DNA of 64,000 nt from Azoarcus sp. (GTDB lineage: Bacteria; Pseudomonadota; Gammaproteobacteria; Burkholderiales; Rhodocyclaceae): positions 1-64,000 of the forward strand of contig JAISPJ010000054.1 of assembly GCA_031274995.1 (NCBI GenBank). The letters run 5' to 3'. Below, one piece after another: positions 33,583 through 42,301 of this stretch (position 1 is the stretch's first letter; the number at the start of each line of letters is the position of its first letter). Both the position numbers and the translations under genes were made by a program. Under the pieces are notes generated by a model. That model was not told the DNA's origin, made no database searches, and saw only the letters and a program-made list of their open reading frames with translations.

Positions 33583-34896
33583 CTACAGCGAGCCATACTG
33601 TTTGCGATAGTGTTCGAGAAACCGCGCGATGCGCACGAAGGCCTCGCGCAAATCCTCTTCGTATGGCAAAAAGACCAACCGGAAATGATCGGGGCGCGGC
33701 CAGTTGAAACCCGTTCCCTGCACCAGCAATACCCGCTCGGCTTCGAGCAGTTCGGTGATGAATGCCTGATCGTCCGTAATCGGATACATCCGGGGATCGA
33801 GTTTCGGAAACATGTAAAGCGTGGACATGGGCTTGACGCAGGAGACCCCCGGAATCGCAGTGAGCAGTTCCCAGGCCAAGTCGCGCTGATGGCACAACCT
33901 GCCGCCCTTGCAGACCAATTCGTTGATGCTCTGGTAGCCGCCGAGCGCAGTCTGGATCGCATACTGGCCAGGCACATTCGCGCACAGGCGCATCGAGGCC
34001 AGCATGTCCAGCCCCTCGATATAATCCCATGCATGCCGCTTTTCGCCGCACACCACCATCCATCCGGCGCGATAGCCGCAGGAACGGTAATTCTTCGACA
34101 ACCCATTGAAAACAATGGTCAGCACATCCTCGGAGAGCGCCGCAAGCGAAGTGTGCTTCGCGCCGTCGTAAAGCATTTTGTCATAAACTTCATCGGAATA
34201 AAGAATGAGATTGTGCTCACGCGCGATGGCGATAATCTCCCGCAACACTTCATCGGGATAAACTACCCCGGTCGGATTATTCGGATTGATGATGACAATG
34301 GCGCGCGTATTGGAAGTGATTTTACTGCGGATATCGGCCAGATCGGGCAGCCAGCCCGCGCCCTCGTCACACAGGTAATGCACAGGGCGCCCACCCGAGA
34401 GCGATACTGCCGCTGTCCAGAGCGGATAATCAGGCGCGGGGATCAGTACCTCGTCACCCGAATCCAGGAGCGCGTTCATCGACATGGCGATGAGTTCCGA
34501 AACGCCATTGCCGATGTAAATATCCTCGATATCCACACCTTTGATGTTCTTTTGCTGTGTGTAATGCATCACCGCCTTGCGCGCGGAGAAAATGCCCTTC
34601 GAGTCTGAATACCCCGCCGCATTCGGCAGATTGCGGATCATATCCCGCTGGATTTCCTCGGGCGCATCGAATCCGAAAGGCGCCAAATTGCCGATATTGA
34701 GCTTGATGATCCTGTGTCCTTCGTCCTCCAGTTGCCGCGCACGGGTCAACACCGGCCCACGAATGTCGTAGCAGACATCGACGAGCTTGGCGGACTTGAG
34801 AACCGGCGGAAATAAAAACTCACTCTCCGCAGCCCTAGCCGCCGCCTGCGCGGGCGAGTCCTCTGCCGCCTTTTTCGCCTGCGTTGCCATCTTCAT
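33583..34896 (-). CDS. alaA: Alanine-synthesising aminotransferase AlaA (glutamate-pyruvate)
   Basis: Class I PLP aminotransferase, 437 aa, closely resembling E. coli AlaA: VCYDIRGPVLTRARQLEDEG, IYIGNGVSELI, LIPAPDYPLWTAAVSLSGG, INPNNPTGVVYP, and the PLP-lysine segment FNGLSKNYRSCGYRAGW. Two oddities: a roughly 30-residue Ala-rich N-terminal extension, and NLAPFGFD where E. coli has NPAPFGFD. The ATG at 34896 has a GGGAG ribosome site. It is transcribed divergently from ptsH and probably together with hom downstream. Two short hairpins sit in its leader. Confidence 0.93.
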   Translation of the reverse strand: MKMATQAKKAAEDSPAQAAARAAESEFLFPPVLKSAKLVDVCYDIRGPVLTRARQLEDEGHRIIKLNIGNLAPFGFDAPEEIQRDMIRNLPNAAGYSDSKGIFSARKAVMHYTQQKNIKGVDIEDIYIGNGVSELIAMSMNALLDSGDEVLIPAPDYPLWTAAVSLSGGRPVHYLCDEGAGWLPDLADIRSKITSNTRAIVIINPNNPTGVVYPDEVLREIIAIAREHNLILYSDEVYDKMLYDGAKHTSLAALSEDVLTIVFNGLSKNYRSCGYRAGWMVVCGEKRHAWDYIEGLDMLASMRLCANVPGQYAIQTALGGYQSINELVCKGGRLCHQRDLAWELLTAIPGVSCVKPMSTLYMFPKLDPRMYPITDDQAFITELLEAERVLLVQGTGFNWPRPDHFRLVFLPYEEDLREAFVRIARFLEHYRKQYGSL

Positions 34897-35098
34897 ACTG
34901 GTTCTCCCGTAACGTGCCGTTCAGATGAACGGTGAGAATTGGGCATTCTAGACTGCCCGTGAACGGGCGGCAAATAACGAATTCTCCAGAACATGCCGCA
35001 CACCGGCAACACAGCGCTTTATTATTCCCGCGCGACCATGCTCTTTTCCCTATCGGCTACAATTGCCGTTGACATGTGATGCGAGGAATTATCGGGTA

Positions 35099-35368
35099 AT
35101 GCCGAAAACTGAAGTGGCGATCATCAATAAACTGGGATTGCACGCGCGTGCCTCGGCAAGGCTCGCGCGACTGGCAAACAGTTTTGCCTCTGAAGTCTGG
35201 CTGCAACGCAATGAACGCCGGGTCAGCGCAAAAAGCGTCATGGGGCTGATGATGCTCGCTGCCACCCAGGGCACGGCACTCACCATCGAAACCGTGGGCA
35301 GGGATGCCGATGAAGCGATGGCGCGTATCGTTGAACTGATTGCCGACCGCTTTGGCGAGGAACAATGA
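35099..35368 (+). CDS. ptsH: Phosphocarrier protein HPr
   Basis: 89-residue HPr of a phosphotransferase system. The start MPKTEVAIINKLGLHARAS puts the active His exactly at position 15; Ser46 in AKSVMGLMML is also present, the site that HPr kinase phosphorylates in organisms that have HprK. A GAGGAA site precedes the ATG. ptsI follows after 24 bp. An EIIA-Man gene, which I recall as the usual upstream neighbour in betaproteobacteria, is absent because alaA is divergent. The role is therefore likely regulatory rather than sugar uptake, as no permease is near. Confidence 0.96.
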   Translation: MPKTEVAIINKLGLHARASARLARLANSFASEVWLQRNERRVSAKSVMGLMMLAATQGTALTIETVGRDADEAMARIVELIADRFGEEQ

Positions 35369-35392
35369 CGACAACATGACAAGGACGCTGCG

Positions 35393-37123
35393 ATGAGCTT
35401 CACTGTACACGGCCTGCCGGTTTCCCAGGGCATCGCCATCGGACACGCGCACCTGGTTTCGCATGCGCTGCTTGAAGTCAACCACTATCAGATCGCGCCG
35501 CGCCACCTTGAAGCCGAACTCGAACGCTTCGACAACGCCGTCGCTTCCGTAGAAAGGGAACTGCTCGGGCTGAAAGCCGCCGCCGCCGCCGCTGCCGCCC
35601 AGCCGCATAGTGAAGTGGGCGCGTTCATCGACCTGCAGCGCATGATGCTGGAAGACCCCGTGCTGGTCGAGGCAGCGCGCGCCAAAATCAAGGAACATCA
35701 CTACAACGCCGAATGGGCGCTGGTGCAACAGATGGAATCGGTGGTGGAGCAATTCCGCCAGATCGAAGACCCTTACCTGCGTGAGCGCCAGGCCGACGTA
35801 GTGCAGGTTGTCGAACGGCTGGTCAAGGCGCTGCTCGGCGATCCTGGCCCACTCCCCTCCAAACGCAGGGACGGGCACGGAACCATCGTCGTCGCCCATG
35901 ACTTGTCCCCGGCGGACACCATAGGCTTCAAGGATCACATCGCAGGATTCATCACGGACATCGGAGGCCCCACGAGCCATACGGCCATCGTGGCCCGCAG
36001 TCTGGACATTCCGGCGGTCGTGGGGCTGCGCCACATCCGCGACCTGCTGCGCGCCAACGAACTCATCATCGTCGACGGCACGCGCGGTGTCGCCATCATC
36101 GACCCCGACAAATCCGTCATTGAAGAATACCTGTTGCGCCGCGCAGCGCTGGAACTGGAGCGTTCCAAGCTCAAGCGCCTGCGCGATACCCCGGCAGCCA
36201 CCCTTGGCGGCGAAATCATCCAGTTGCTGGCCAACATCAGCGGCCCGCAGGATATGGCCCAGATCAAGGAAACCAACGCCGACGGCGTGGGGTTGTTTCG
36301 CACCGAATTCCTCTTTATCGACCGTGACACCCTGCCCGATGAAGACGAACAATATGAAGTTTACCGTTCCGTACTCAAGGCCGCTTCCGGCAAGCCCGTT
36401 ACTGCGCGAACTTTCGACATTGGCGCTGACAAAACACTTGCCGGAAACACCAGGGACGAACCCAACCCCGCCCTTGGCCTGCGCGCAGTGCGCTATTCGC
36501 TGACCGAACCAAAAATATTCCTCGCCCAATTGCGTGCCCTGTTGCGTGCCTCGGCGCACGGCAAACTGCAAATCATGATTCCGATGCTGGCGCACGTTGA
36601 TGAAATCGAACAGACATTGGCTCTTATCGAAAAGGCAAAAGAAGAACTGCGCGAGGAGAAAATCAAATTCGACGAAAAATTGCCCGTCGGCGGCATGGTA
36701 GAAGTGCCTGCCGCTGCGCTGGCTCTGGGTATGTTCGTCCGTCGGCTCGATTTTCTTTCCATTGGAACAAACGACCTCATCCAGTACACCTTGGCGGTCG
36801 ATCGTGGTAACGAAGCAGTCGTGCGTCTCTATGACCCGCTTCATCCGGCGGTATTGAAACTCATCTCCGGTACCATCCAGGCAGCACAACGCGCTGAATT
36901 GCCTGTTTCCATATGCGGCGAGATGGCCGGCAACCCCGCCTTTACCTGGTTGCTGCTCGGCATGGGGATGCGCAGTTTCTCGATGCACCCCGCACGCATT
37001 CTCGAAATCAAACGACAAATCCTGCGGGCCGATCTTGTCGAAATTACCCCAAAAACACAACGCATCCTCAAGCTCGACGAACCCGCCCGCATCCGCGAAG
37101 CGGTAGAAAAACTGGGAGTATGA
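35393..37123 (+). CDS. ptsI: PEP-protein phosphotransferase, enzyme I of the PTS
   Basis: Transfers phosphate from PEP to HPr. The 576-residue protein has an N-terminal HPr-binding helical part with a poly-Ala run (about residues 62-70), the active-site GGPTSHTAIVAR near residue 190, and a PEP-utilising barrel with GLFRTEFLF, DIGADKTL, MIPML and SIGTNDLIQYTLAVDR, ending with the Cys segment SICGEMAGN. Length equals the family standard. It forms an operon with ptsH. A 236-bp AT-rich gap follows. Confidence 0.97.
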   Translation: MSFTVHGLPVSQGIAIGHAHLVSHALLEVNHYQIAPRHLEAELERFDNAVASVERELLGLKAAAAAAAAQPHSEVGAFIDLQRMMLEDPVLVEAARAKIKEHHYNAEWALVQQMESVVEQFRQIEDPYLRERQADVVQVVERLVKALLGDPGPLPSKRRDGHGTIVVAHDLSPADTIGFKDHIAGFITDIGGPTSHTAIVARSLDIPAVVGLRHIRDLLRANELIIVDGTRGVAIIDPDKSVIEEYLLRRAALELERSKLKRLRDTPAATLGGEIIQLLANISGPQDMAQIKETNADGVGLFRTEFLFIDRDTLPDEDEQYEVYRSVLKAASGKPVTARTFDIGADKTLAGNTRDEPNPALGLRAVRYSLTEPKIFLAQLRALLRASAHGKLQIMIPMLAHVDEIEQTLALIEKAKEELREEKIKFDEKLPVGGMVEVPAAALALGMFVRRLDFLSIGTNDLIQYTLAVDRGNEAVVRLYDPLHPAVLKLISGTIQAAQRAELPVSICGEMAGNPAFTWLLLGMGMRSFSMHPARILEIKRQILRADLVEITPKTQRILKLDEPARIREAVEKLGV

Positions 37124-37265
37124 TCACATGCCGCCCGCAGTATTTCTGCTCACAAGTAATACAAAATTCTCAGATAATCACAATGCTGGACAACACTGCG
37201 CTGACGTTTGCACTAAACTTCCCATATGGGCATCTTCCCTTTCATGCTTCAGATAACAAAAAAAA

Positions 37266-37283
37266 GATATTATTAGTAATATC
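37266..37283. other. Inverted repeat in the AT-rich gap between ptsI and the DUF2802 gene
   Basis: GATATTA (37266-37272), TTAG, TAATATC (37277-37283), in a 236-bp AT-rich spacer. It may be an operator of the following motility-type operon; no U-tract suggests termination. Confidence 0.35.
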
Positions 37284-37359
37284 CAGCACAAATCGCTCAG
37301 GGAAGGTAAGATATCATTTCACCGTTGACATTCGGTTTTTTGTCATGGAGTAACGGATC

Positions 37360-37956
37360 ATGCGGCAATTGATCTTTTTGTTGATCGCGCTGCTGTTGGT
37401 CTATGGCGGCTGGCAGTTTCTTTGTGCCCTGCGTACCGGGTTTCGTCGCCAAGCAATTCCGCTGACCGCGAAAAAAACAGGGACAGCAAACCTGGATGAT
37501 GACCTTTTCAATTACGATGCGCACGCATCGGCGAAAGATTCAAATTCCGGCATGACTGTCGCTGTCTATTCACATAACGAACCGGGTATCTCTGTATCCG
37601 AAAAAGTGGAAGAAATCCCGCTCGATTCTTTTGCCATCGAACTGGAGCTACAGCGTTTGCGGCTTGAAATCAGCACCTTGCGGGAGATGGCCGAAGCACA
37701 GCAAAAAGAAATCGAATCCTTGCGCGCGGACGTGAAATGCTCGGCGACATCCAAAATCGAAGCCGCAATCCCATTCACGGGGCAAGACCTTGATATGTCG
37801 CCGGAGTATGATGAAGCGTTGGCGCTGGCACGTCGCGGGATCGTGGCCGATGTCATTGCCTCACGATGTGGCATTACCCGCGCCGAGGCCGATCTGGTTG
37901 CTTCATTGGCGGAACGGGGACAGCAACGGGAAGCGGCGGGGGGCGCTGTGTCATGA
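37360..37956 (+). CDS. DUF2802 domain protein with N-terminal membrane anchor
   Basis: A 198-residue protein of unknown biochemical role. Residues 3-20 form a membrane segment, about 90-122 a short coiled coil (LELQRLRLEISTLREMAEA), and about 148-185 the DUF2802 domain YDEALALARRGIVADVIAS followed by RCGITRAEADLVASLAE, which resembles a small helix-turn-helix. In pseudomonads DUF2802 genes lie in the flagellar/chemotaxis cluster, which fits fliW two genes downstream. It overlaps the next gene by 4 bp (ATGA). Confidence 0.78.
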   Translation: MRQLIFLLIALLLVYGGWQFLCALRTGFRRQAIPLTAKKTGTANLDDDLFNYDAHASAKDSNSGMTVAVYSHNEPGISVSEKVEEIPLDSFAIELELQRLRLEISTLREMAEAQQKEIESLRADVKCSATSKIEAAIPFTGQDLDMSPEYDEALALARRGIVADVIASRCGITRAEADLVASLAERGQQREAAGGAVS

Positions 37957-38633
37957 GGCGGCACAAGGTTTCGTTTTCTTCCGACCTGCGCTGGACGGCC
38001 ATGAAGCGCGCGGGGCTGGCCGTGGCGGCGGCGCTGCTGCTGCTGCTGGTCATGCTGTGGTTCGGGGATAGCGGCCAACCGTCACATCCGCCGCCCGAAT
38101 CCGCAAACGCGCTCCCGCCGAAGGCCGAAACGCCTGTGCTGCCGGAATCTGGCACGACAGCGCAAACGGCCGCTGAACCTGTCGTGGCTCCTGCCCCCGT
38201 GTCCGGGGAAACCGGGCACGTGCCAAGCGCTATCCCCGGTCTTGACGCCGCCGTGGCGGCTCCGGACACAACCGCGCCGCCGGAACCCATGAAGGCAACC
38301 ACAAGCCCGCAACAGGAGGCCAATGCGCCCATGCCCTCCAAAGCGGCCAATGCGCCCATGAAGCCGTCCGCTTCGCCAGACGGGTATTTTATTCAATTGG
38401 GCGTGTTCAACGACACGGAAAATGCCAGCAAAGTGCTTGACAATGTCACAGCACTCGGCCTGCCCGCTCACACCCAGATGCGGGTCATGGTCGGGCCTTT
38501 TCGTAACAAGAGCGAGGCCGAGGCGGCACGTGACCGCCTGAAGGATATTGCGGAAGGTACCGTGTTGCCGCCACAGAAAACCGCGAAGGCATCCGGAAAA
38601 CCCAAATCAAAATCGCGGCAGCGCGCAAGATGA
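37953..38633 (+). CDS. SPOR-domain protein, single-pass membrane anchor
   Basis: 226 residues. A short cytoplasmic start is followed by a membrane segment (about 14-33, LAVAAALLLLLVMLWF), a long Pro/Ala/Glu-rich linker (about 35-140), and a SPOR domain (about 142-205: GYFIQLGVFNDTENASKV and MVGPFRNKSEAEAARDRL). SPOR domains bind denuded septal peptidoglycan, so localisation to the division site is likely. It ends in a Lys/Arg-rich tail. It is coupled to the DUF2802 gene by a 4-bp overlap and lies 42 bp before fliW. It differs from FtsN by its shortness. Confidence 0.85.
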   Translation: MRRHKVSFSSDLRWTAMKRAGLAVAAALLLLLVMLWFGDSGQPSHPPPESANALPPKAETPVLPESGTTAQTAAEPVVAPAPVSGETGHVPSAIPGLDAAVAAPDTTAPPEPMKATTSPQQEANAPMPSKAANAPMKPSASPDGYFIQLGVFNDTENASKVLDNVTALGLPAHTQMRVMVGPFRNKSEAEAARDRLKDIAEGTVLPPQKTAKASGKPKSKSRQRAR

Positions 38634-38675
38634 TCCGTCCCCGTGCGGATCGTTCAATCTGTTAGGGGAATTTGT

Positions 38676-39110
38676 ATGAAGATTGAAAGTCCGTTATTGG
38701 GTGCCATTGAAGTCTCCGACGATAAAGTCATCGAATTCCCGGCAGGGCTGCCGGGATTCGGAAATCTGCACCGTTTTGCGCTCCTGCACGAAGAAGGCGG
38801 TGAAGGCAGGATTTTCCTGCTCCAGAGCCTGGACGATGCCAGCGTGACGTTCTCGCTCGCCGGGCCGGAACAACTCGGCATTACCTTCGAGTTGCCGCTC
38901 ACGGATGAAGAAACAGCGATGTTGCGCCTGTCCCGCCCGGAGGACGCCGTGGTGGCCATCGTCGTCCGCAAGGGCGACGAAGCACCGGCCAGCGCCGGGT
39001 TGCGCGCCAACTTCATGGCTCCGGTCATCATCAACATCCGGCAGCAACGCGGCCTGCAAAAGGTTATCGAGAAAGGCGCCTGCGATATCATTTTGCGCGT
39101 GCGCGGTTGA
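38676..39110 (+). CDS. fliW: Flagellar assembly factor FliW
   Basis: 144 residues, the usual FliW size. Typical features are the N-terminal LGAIEVSDDKVIEFPAGLPGFGNLHRFAL and the later VVIRK-like and APVIININ-like strands (locally IVVRKGD and MAPVIINIRQQRG). In Bacillus and Campylobacter FliW binds flagellin and the translation regulator CsrA, so that flagellin synthesis is matched to export. The ATG at 38676 has an AGGGGAA ribosome site at good distance; the open frame upstream has none. No csrA or fliC gene is adjacent; DUF2802 and SPOR genes lie upstream and a RidA gene downstream. Confidence 0.88.
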   Translation: MKIESPLLGAIEVSDDKVIEFPAGLPGFGNLHRFALLHEEGGEGRIFLLQSLDDASVTFSLAGPEQLGITFELPLTDEETAMLRLSRPEDAVVAIVVRKGDEAPASAGLRANFMAPVIINIRQQRGLQKVIEKGACDIILRVRG

Positions 39111-39188
39111 AGCGCGGCGGGCTATCGTTCATCATCCCCGGGGGCGTGGACAATCCGCGCCCCTTTGTCTTTTTTTCGGAGACCGGGC

Positions 39189-39569
39189 ATGAGCCGCGAA
39201 ATCATTTCCACTTCCAGGGCACCCGCTGCCATTGGCATTTATTCACAGGCGGTGAGGGTTGGCGATACCGTCTATTGTTCCGGCCAGATTGGTCTCATGC
39301 CAGAATCGGGATTATTGGCCGAAGGGTTCGAGGCTCAGGCCGTCCGTGTATTTGAAAACCTGAAGGCAGTCGCGGAAGCCGCAAACGGCACGCTCGCGCA
39401 GGCAGTGCGCGTGACACTCTATCTGACCGACCTCGGCCACTTCGGCAAGGTCAATGAAATCATGGCACGCTACTTCACCGAACCTTACCCGGCCCGTGCC
39501 GCCGTAGGCGTAAAGGAACTGCCACGGGATGCGCTGATCGAGGCTGACGCCATTCTCTTTCTGGGTTGA
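39189..39569 (+). CDS. ridA: RidA family enamine/imine deaminase
   Basis: 126 residues. RidA hydrolyses reactive 2-aminoacrylate and related enamines released by PLP enzymes such as threonine dehydratase, protecting other PLP enzymes. [54 protein letters not shown] and the invariant Arg in [22 protein letters not shown] are the family signature. The ATG at 39189 has a GGAG site. It sits 8 bp before recG, a neighbourhood seen often in proteobacteria. Confidence 0.94.
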   Translation: MSREIISTSRAPAAIGIYSQAVRVGDTVYCSGQIGLMPESGLLAEGFEAQAVRVFENLKAVAEAANGTLAQAVRVTLYLTDLGHFGKVNEIMARYFTEPYPARAAVGVKELPRDALIEADAILFLG

Positions 39570-39576
39570 TTCCAGC

Positions 39577-41628
39577 ATGTCTGGAGTCGGGGCTGCTCAA
39601 TGGCCATCCAAGGGGAGCCGGCAGGCGGCTTTGCTGGCCCGGCTCGATATTCATCGGCCAGAAGACCTCATTCTCCACCTGCCCCTGCGCTATGAGGATG
39701 AAACACGCCTCACTCCCGTCGCGCGGGTACAGCCCGGCACAAGCGCACAGATCGAAGCCGAGGTGCTTTCATGTGAAAACACCCGGCCACGCCGCCAGTT
39801 GCTCGTCCACCTGCGCGACGATACCGGTTCTGAAATCATCGCGCGCTGGATCAACTTTTATCCCTCGTTGCAAAAGCAACTCGCGCCGGGGCGCCGGGTC
39901 AGGCTGTTCGGCGAAGTGCGCGGCGGCTTTTTCGGGGTGGAGATGGTGCACCCGCGCCTGCGCTTGGTGGATAAGGGCGAACCTTTACCCCGGGCCTTGA
40001 CCCCGGTTTATCCCACGACCGCAGGGCTTGGGCAACCCACTCTGCGCCGCCTGCTGGATGTTGCGCTGGATGCTGTACCCCTGGACGATCCGTTGCCCTC
40101 CACGATCCGACAACAGTTGGCGTTGCCCGGCTTTGCCGAGGCAATCCATACGCTCCACCGTCCTCCACCTGATACCGACGCGCACATGCTGGCAACGCGC
40201 GAACATCCGGCCTGGCGTCGGATCAAATTTGAAGAGTTGCTCGTACAACAATTGTCGCTGCGCCGCGCCTACAACGCCCGCCGTGCTCATGAAGCCGTGT
40301 GCTTGCCGCCGCGCCGGACACTGACCCGCGCCCTGCATGAACGCTTGCCGTTCGTCCTGACTTCGGCGCAACAGCGGGTATTGGACGAAATTGCCGCCGA
40401 TCTCGCCGCGCCTCATCCAATGCAGCGGCTCTTGCAGGGCGACGTGGGCAGCGGCAAGACCGTCGTCGCCGCGTTTGCCATGCTGCAAGCGGCAGAGAAT
40501 GGCTGGCAGGCCGCATTGATGGCCCCTACCGAAATCCTTGCCGAACAGCATTACCGCAAACTCGCCACCTGGCTCGATCCGCTGGGAATCGGCATTACCT
40601 GGCTGTCGGGCGGGCGCAGGAAGCGGGAAAGAGAATCCGAACTCGCGCGCCTGGAGAGCGGGGAATGTCTGCTCGCGGTCGGAACCCATGCTCTGATCGA
40701 AACCCCGGTCAACCTGCCCCGGCTGGCGCTGGCGATCATCGACGAACAGCACCGTTTCGGCGTGCGCCAGCGGCTGGCCCTGCGCAATAAGGGGACTGCC
40801 GGGGTGCGTCCCCACATGTTGATGATGTCCGCAACGCCGATCCCGCGCACACTGGCGATGACCCACTATGCCGACCTCGACGTTTCGACGCTCGACGAAC
40901 TGCCGCCGGGCCGTGCGCCCATCCACACCCGGCTGGCCTCGGCAACGCGGCGCACGGAAATCATTGCCCGTCTGAAGGCGGCCTGTCTCGAAGGCCGGCA
41001 AGCGTACTGGGTGTGCCCCCTGATCGAGGAATCGGAAGCCCTGCAACTGAAAACCGCGCTGGAAACCTGGGAAACGCTCAAGGAAGCCCTGCCGGAACTG
41101 CGGGTCGGCCTCATTCACGGCCGCCTCAGGGCAGAAGAAAAAACAGCGGTGATGGCGGCCTTCGCTGCGGGCGAACTGCATGTGCTGGTGGCGACCACGG
41201 TAATCGAAGTCGGCGTGGATGTACCCCGCGCCAGCCTGATGGTGATCGAGCACGCGGAGCGTTTCGGCCTTGCGCAATTGCACCAGTTGCGTGGACGGGT
41301 TGGGCGCGGCACGGCGCAATCCTCATGCGTGCTGCTGTACGAGCCGCCTCTGTCGAGAGCCGCGCGCGCACGGCTCAAGGTGATTTTTGAACACAACGAT
41401 GGTTTCGCCATTGCCCGCGAAGACCTGCGCATCCGCGGCCCCGGCGAATTCATCGGCGCGCGCCAGAGCGGGCTGCCGCTGCTGCGCTACGCCGACCTCG
41501 AACGGGACGGCTATTTGATCGAACCGGCCCGTGAAGCTGCCGCGGAACTGCTCGCCGATGACCCTGCCGCTGCCGGTAAACTGCTCGCGCGCTGGCTCGA
41601 CGGACGGGAGGGGCTGTTGCGTGCATAA
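39577..41628 (+). CDS. recG: ATP-dependent DNA helicase RecG
   Basis: Remodels stalled forks and branched DNA. The 683-residue protein has an N-terminal wedge/OB domain (about 30-170) with HLPLRYED, the motor with Walker A GDVGSGKT near residue 287, the MAPTEILAEQH motif Ia, the DEQH box (IIDEQHRFGVRQR) near residue 388, MSATPIPRTL, and C-terminal motifs TTVIEVGVDVP and HQLRGRVGRG. It starts 8 bp after ridA. ubiC, a known neighbour in some relatives, is not present. Confidence 0.98.
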   Translation: MSGVGAAQWPSKGSRQAALLARLDIHRPEDLILHLPLRYEDETRLTPVARVQPGTSAQIEAEVLSCENTRPRRQLLVHLRDDTGSEIIARWINFYPSLQKQLAPGRRVRLFGEVRGGFFGVEMVHPRLRLVDKGEPLPRALTPVYPTTAGLGQPTLRRLLDVALDAVPLDDPLPSTIRQQLALPGFAEAIHTLHRPPPDTDAHMLATREHPAWRRIKFEELLVQQLSLRRAYNARRAHEAVCLPPRRTLTRALHERLPFVLTSAQQRVLDEIAADLAAPHPMQRLLQGDVGSGKTVVAAFAMLQAAENGWQAALMAPTEILAEQHYRKLATWLDPLGIGITWLSGGRRKRERESELARLESGECLLAVGTHALIETPVNLPRLALAIIDEQHRFGVRQRLALRNKGTAGVRPHMLMMSATPIPRTLAMTHYADLDVSTLDELPPGRAPIHTRLASATRRTEIIARLKAACLEGRQAYWVCPLIEESEALQLKTALETWETLKEALPELRVGLIHGRLRAEEKTAVMAAFAAGELHVLVATTVIEVGVDVPRASLMVIEHAERFGLAQLHQLRGRVGRGTAQSSCVLLYEPPLSRAARARLKVIFEHNDGFAIAREDLRIRGPGEFIGARQSGLPLLRYADLERDGYLIEPAREAAAELLADDPAAAGKLLARWLDGREGLLRA

Positions 41629-41677
41629 CCGGGCAAAGGCCAGAACAGGTAACATTACGCCCTGACAGAACCACGCC

Positions 41678-42301
41678 GTGGCTACGCGGATACCTGACGT
41701 GACTTCGCCTTCGATGCCCGCTCCAAAAATTCCGACCATTACGGTCGGCCTGCGCCCTTTCGCCCACTACCCGCCTGCGCCCGGCGGTTTCCCAGCGGCA
41801 TCGGCACTGCTGGTATCGGTCTGCGCCCTGCCCGGTGGCGGGCTGCGCCTTGAATACACGCTCGAAGGCCACATCAAAGCATTGCGCGTACCCTCTGCCG
41901 ACGCGCCGCCACCCGGCCCACTCTGGCAGCACACTTGCTTTGAGGCATTCATTTCCGCGCCGGACGGAGAGATTTACCGCGAATACAACTTTTCGCCTGC
42001 CGGGCAATGGGCGGCAAGCGAATTTCTGCAATACCGTCAAATCGGGTATCCGCCTGAAGAGGAAAGCCCCGTTCCGCTGCCCATCACGAGCATTCGAAAC
42101 GAAGGGCAGCTTACCCTCATGGCCAAAGTACCGCCCAAGCTGTTGCCCGCTTCCCCCATTCTGCGGCTGGGGCTTGCTGCGGTGATCGAGCGCGAAGACG
42201 GATGCCTCGAATACTGGGCCGTCCATCATCCGGCGGAGCAGCCCGATTTTCACCATGCCGGCGGCTGGACGCTGCGGCTCGACACTCGATTGGTAGCGTA
42301 A
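41678..42301 (+). CDS. DOMON-like domain protein
   Basis: About 207 residues, no signal peptide visible. LRLEYTLEGHIKALRVP, LWQHTCFEAFISAPDGEIYREYNFSPAGQW and ILRLGLAAVIEREDGCLEYWAVHHP are typical of a DOMON-like family (heme or sugar binding) often paired with DUF1343 genes. The start is uncertain: GTG codons at 41678 and 41699 and an ATG at 41714 are in frame and none has a clear ribosome site. The stop overlaps the next ATG (TAATG). A role in cell-wall sugar recovery is only suggested by the neighbour. Confidence 0.75.
   Translation: MATRIPDVTSPSMPAPKIPTITVGLRPFAHYPPAPGGFPAASALLVSVCALPGGGLRLEYTLEGHIKALRVPSADAPPPGPLWQHTCFEAFISAPDGEIYREYNFSPAGQWAASEFLQYRQIGYPPEEESPVPLPITSIRNEGQLTLMAKVPPKLLPASPILRLGLAAVIEREDGCLEYWAVHHPAEQPDFHHAGGWTLRLDTRLVA

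Noticed and set aside
39985..41319. Long open frame on the minus strand, opposite recG
   Set aside because: Antisense shadow of recG: biased composition, no family motif, while the plus-strand frame carries all helicase motifs.
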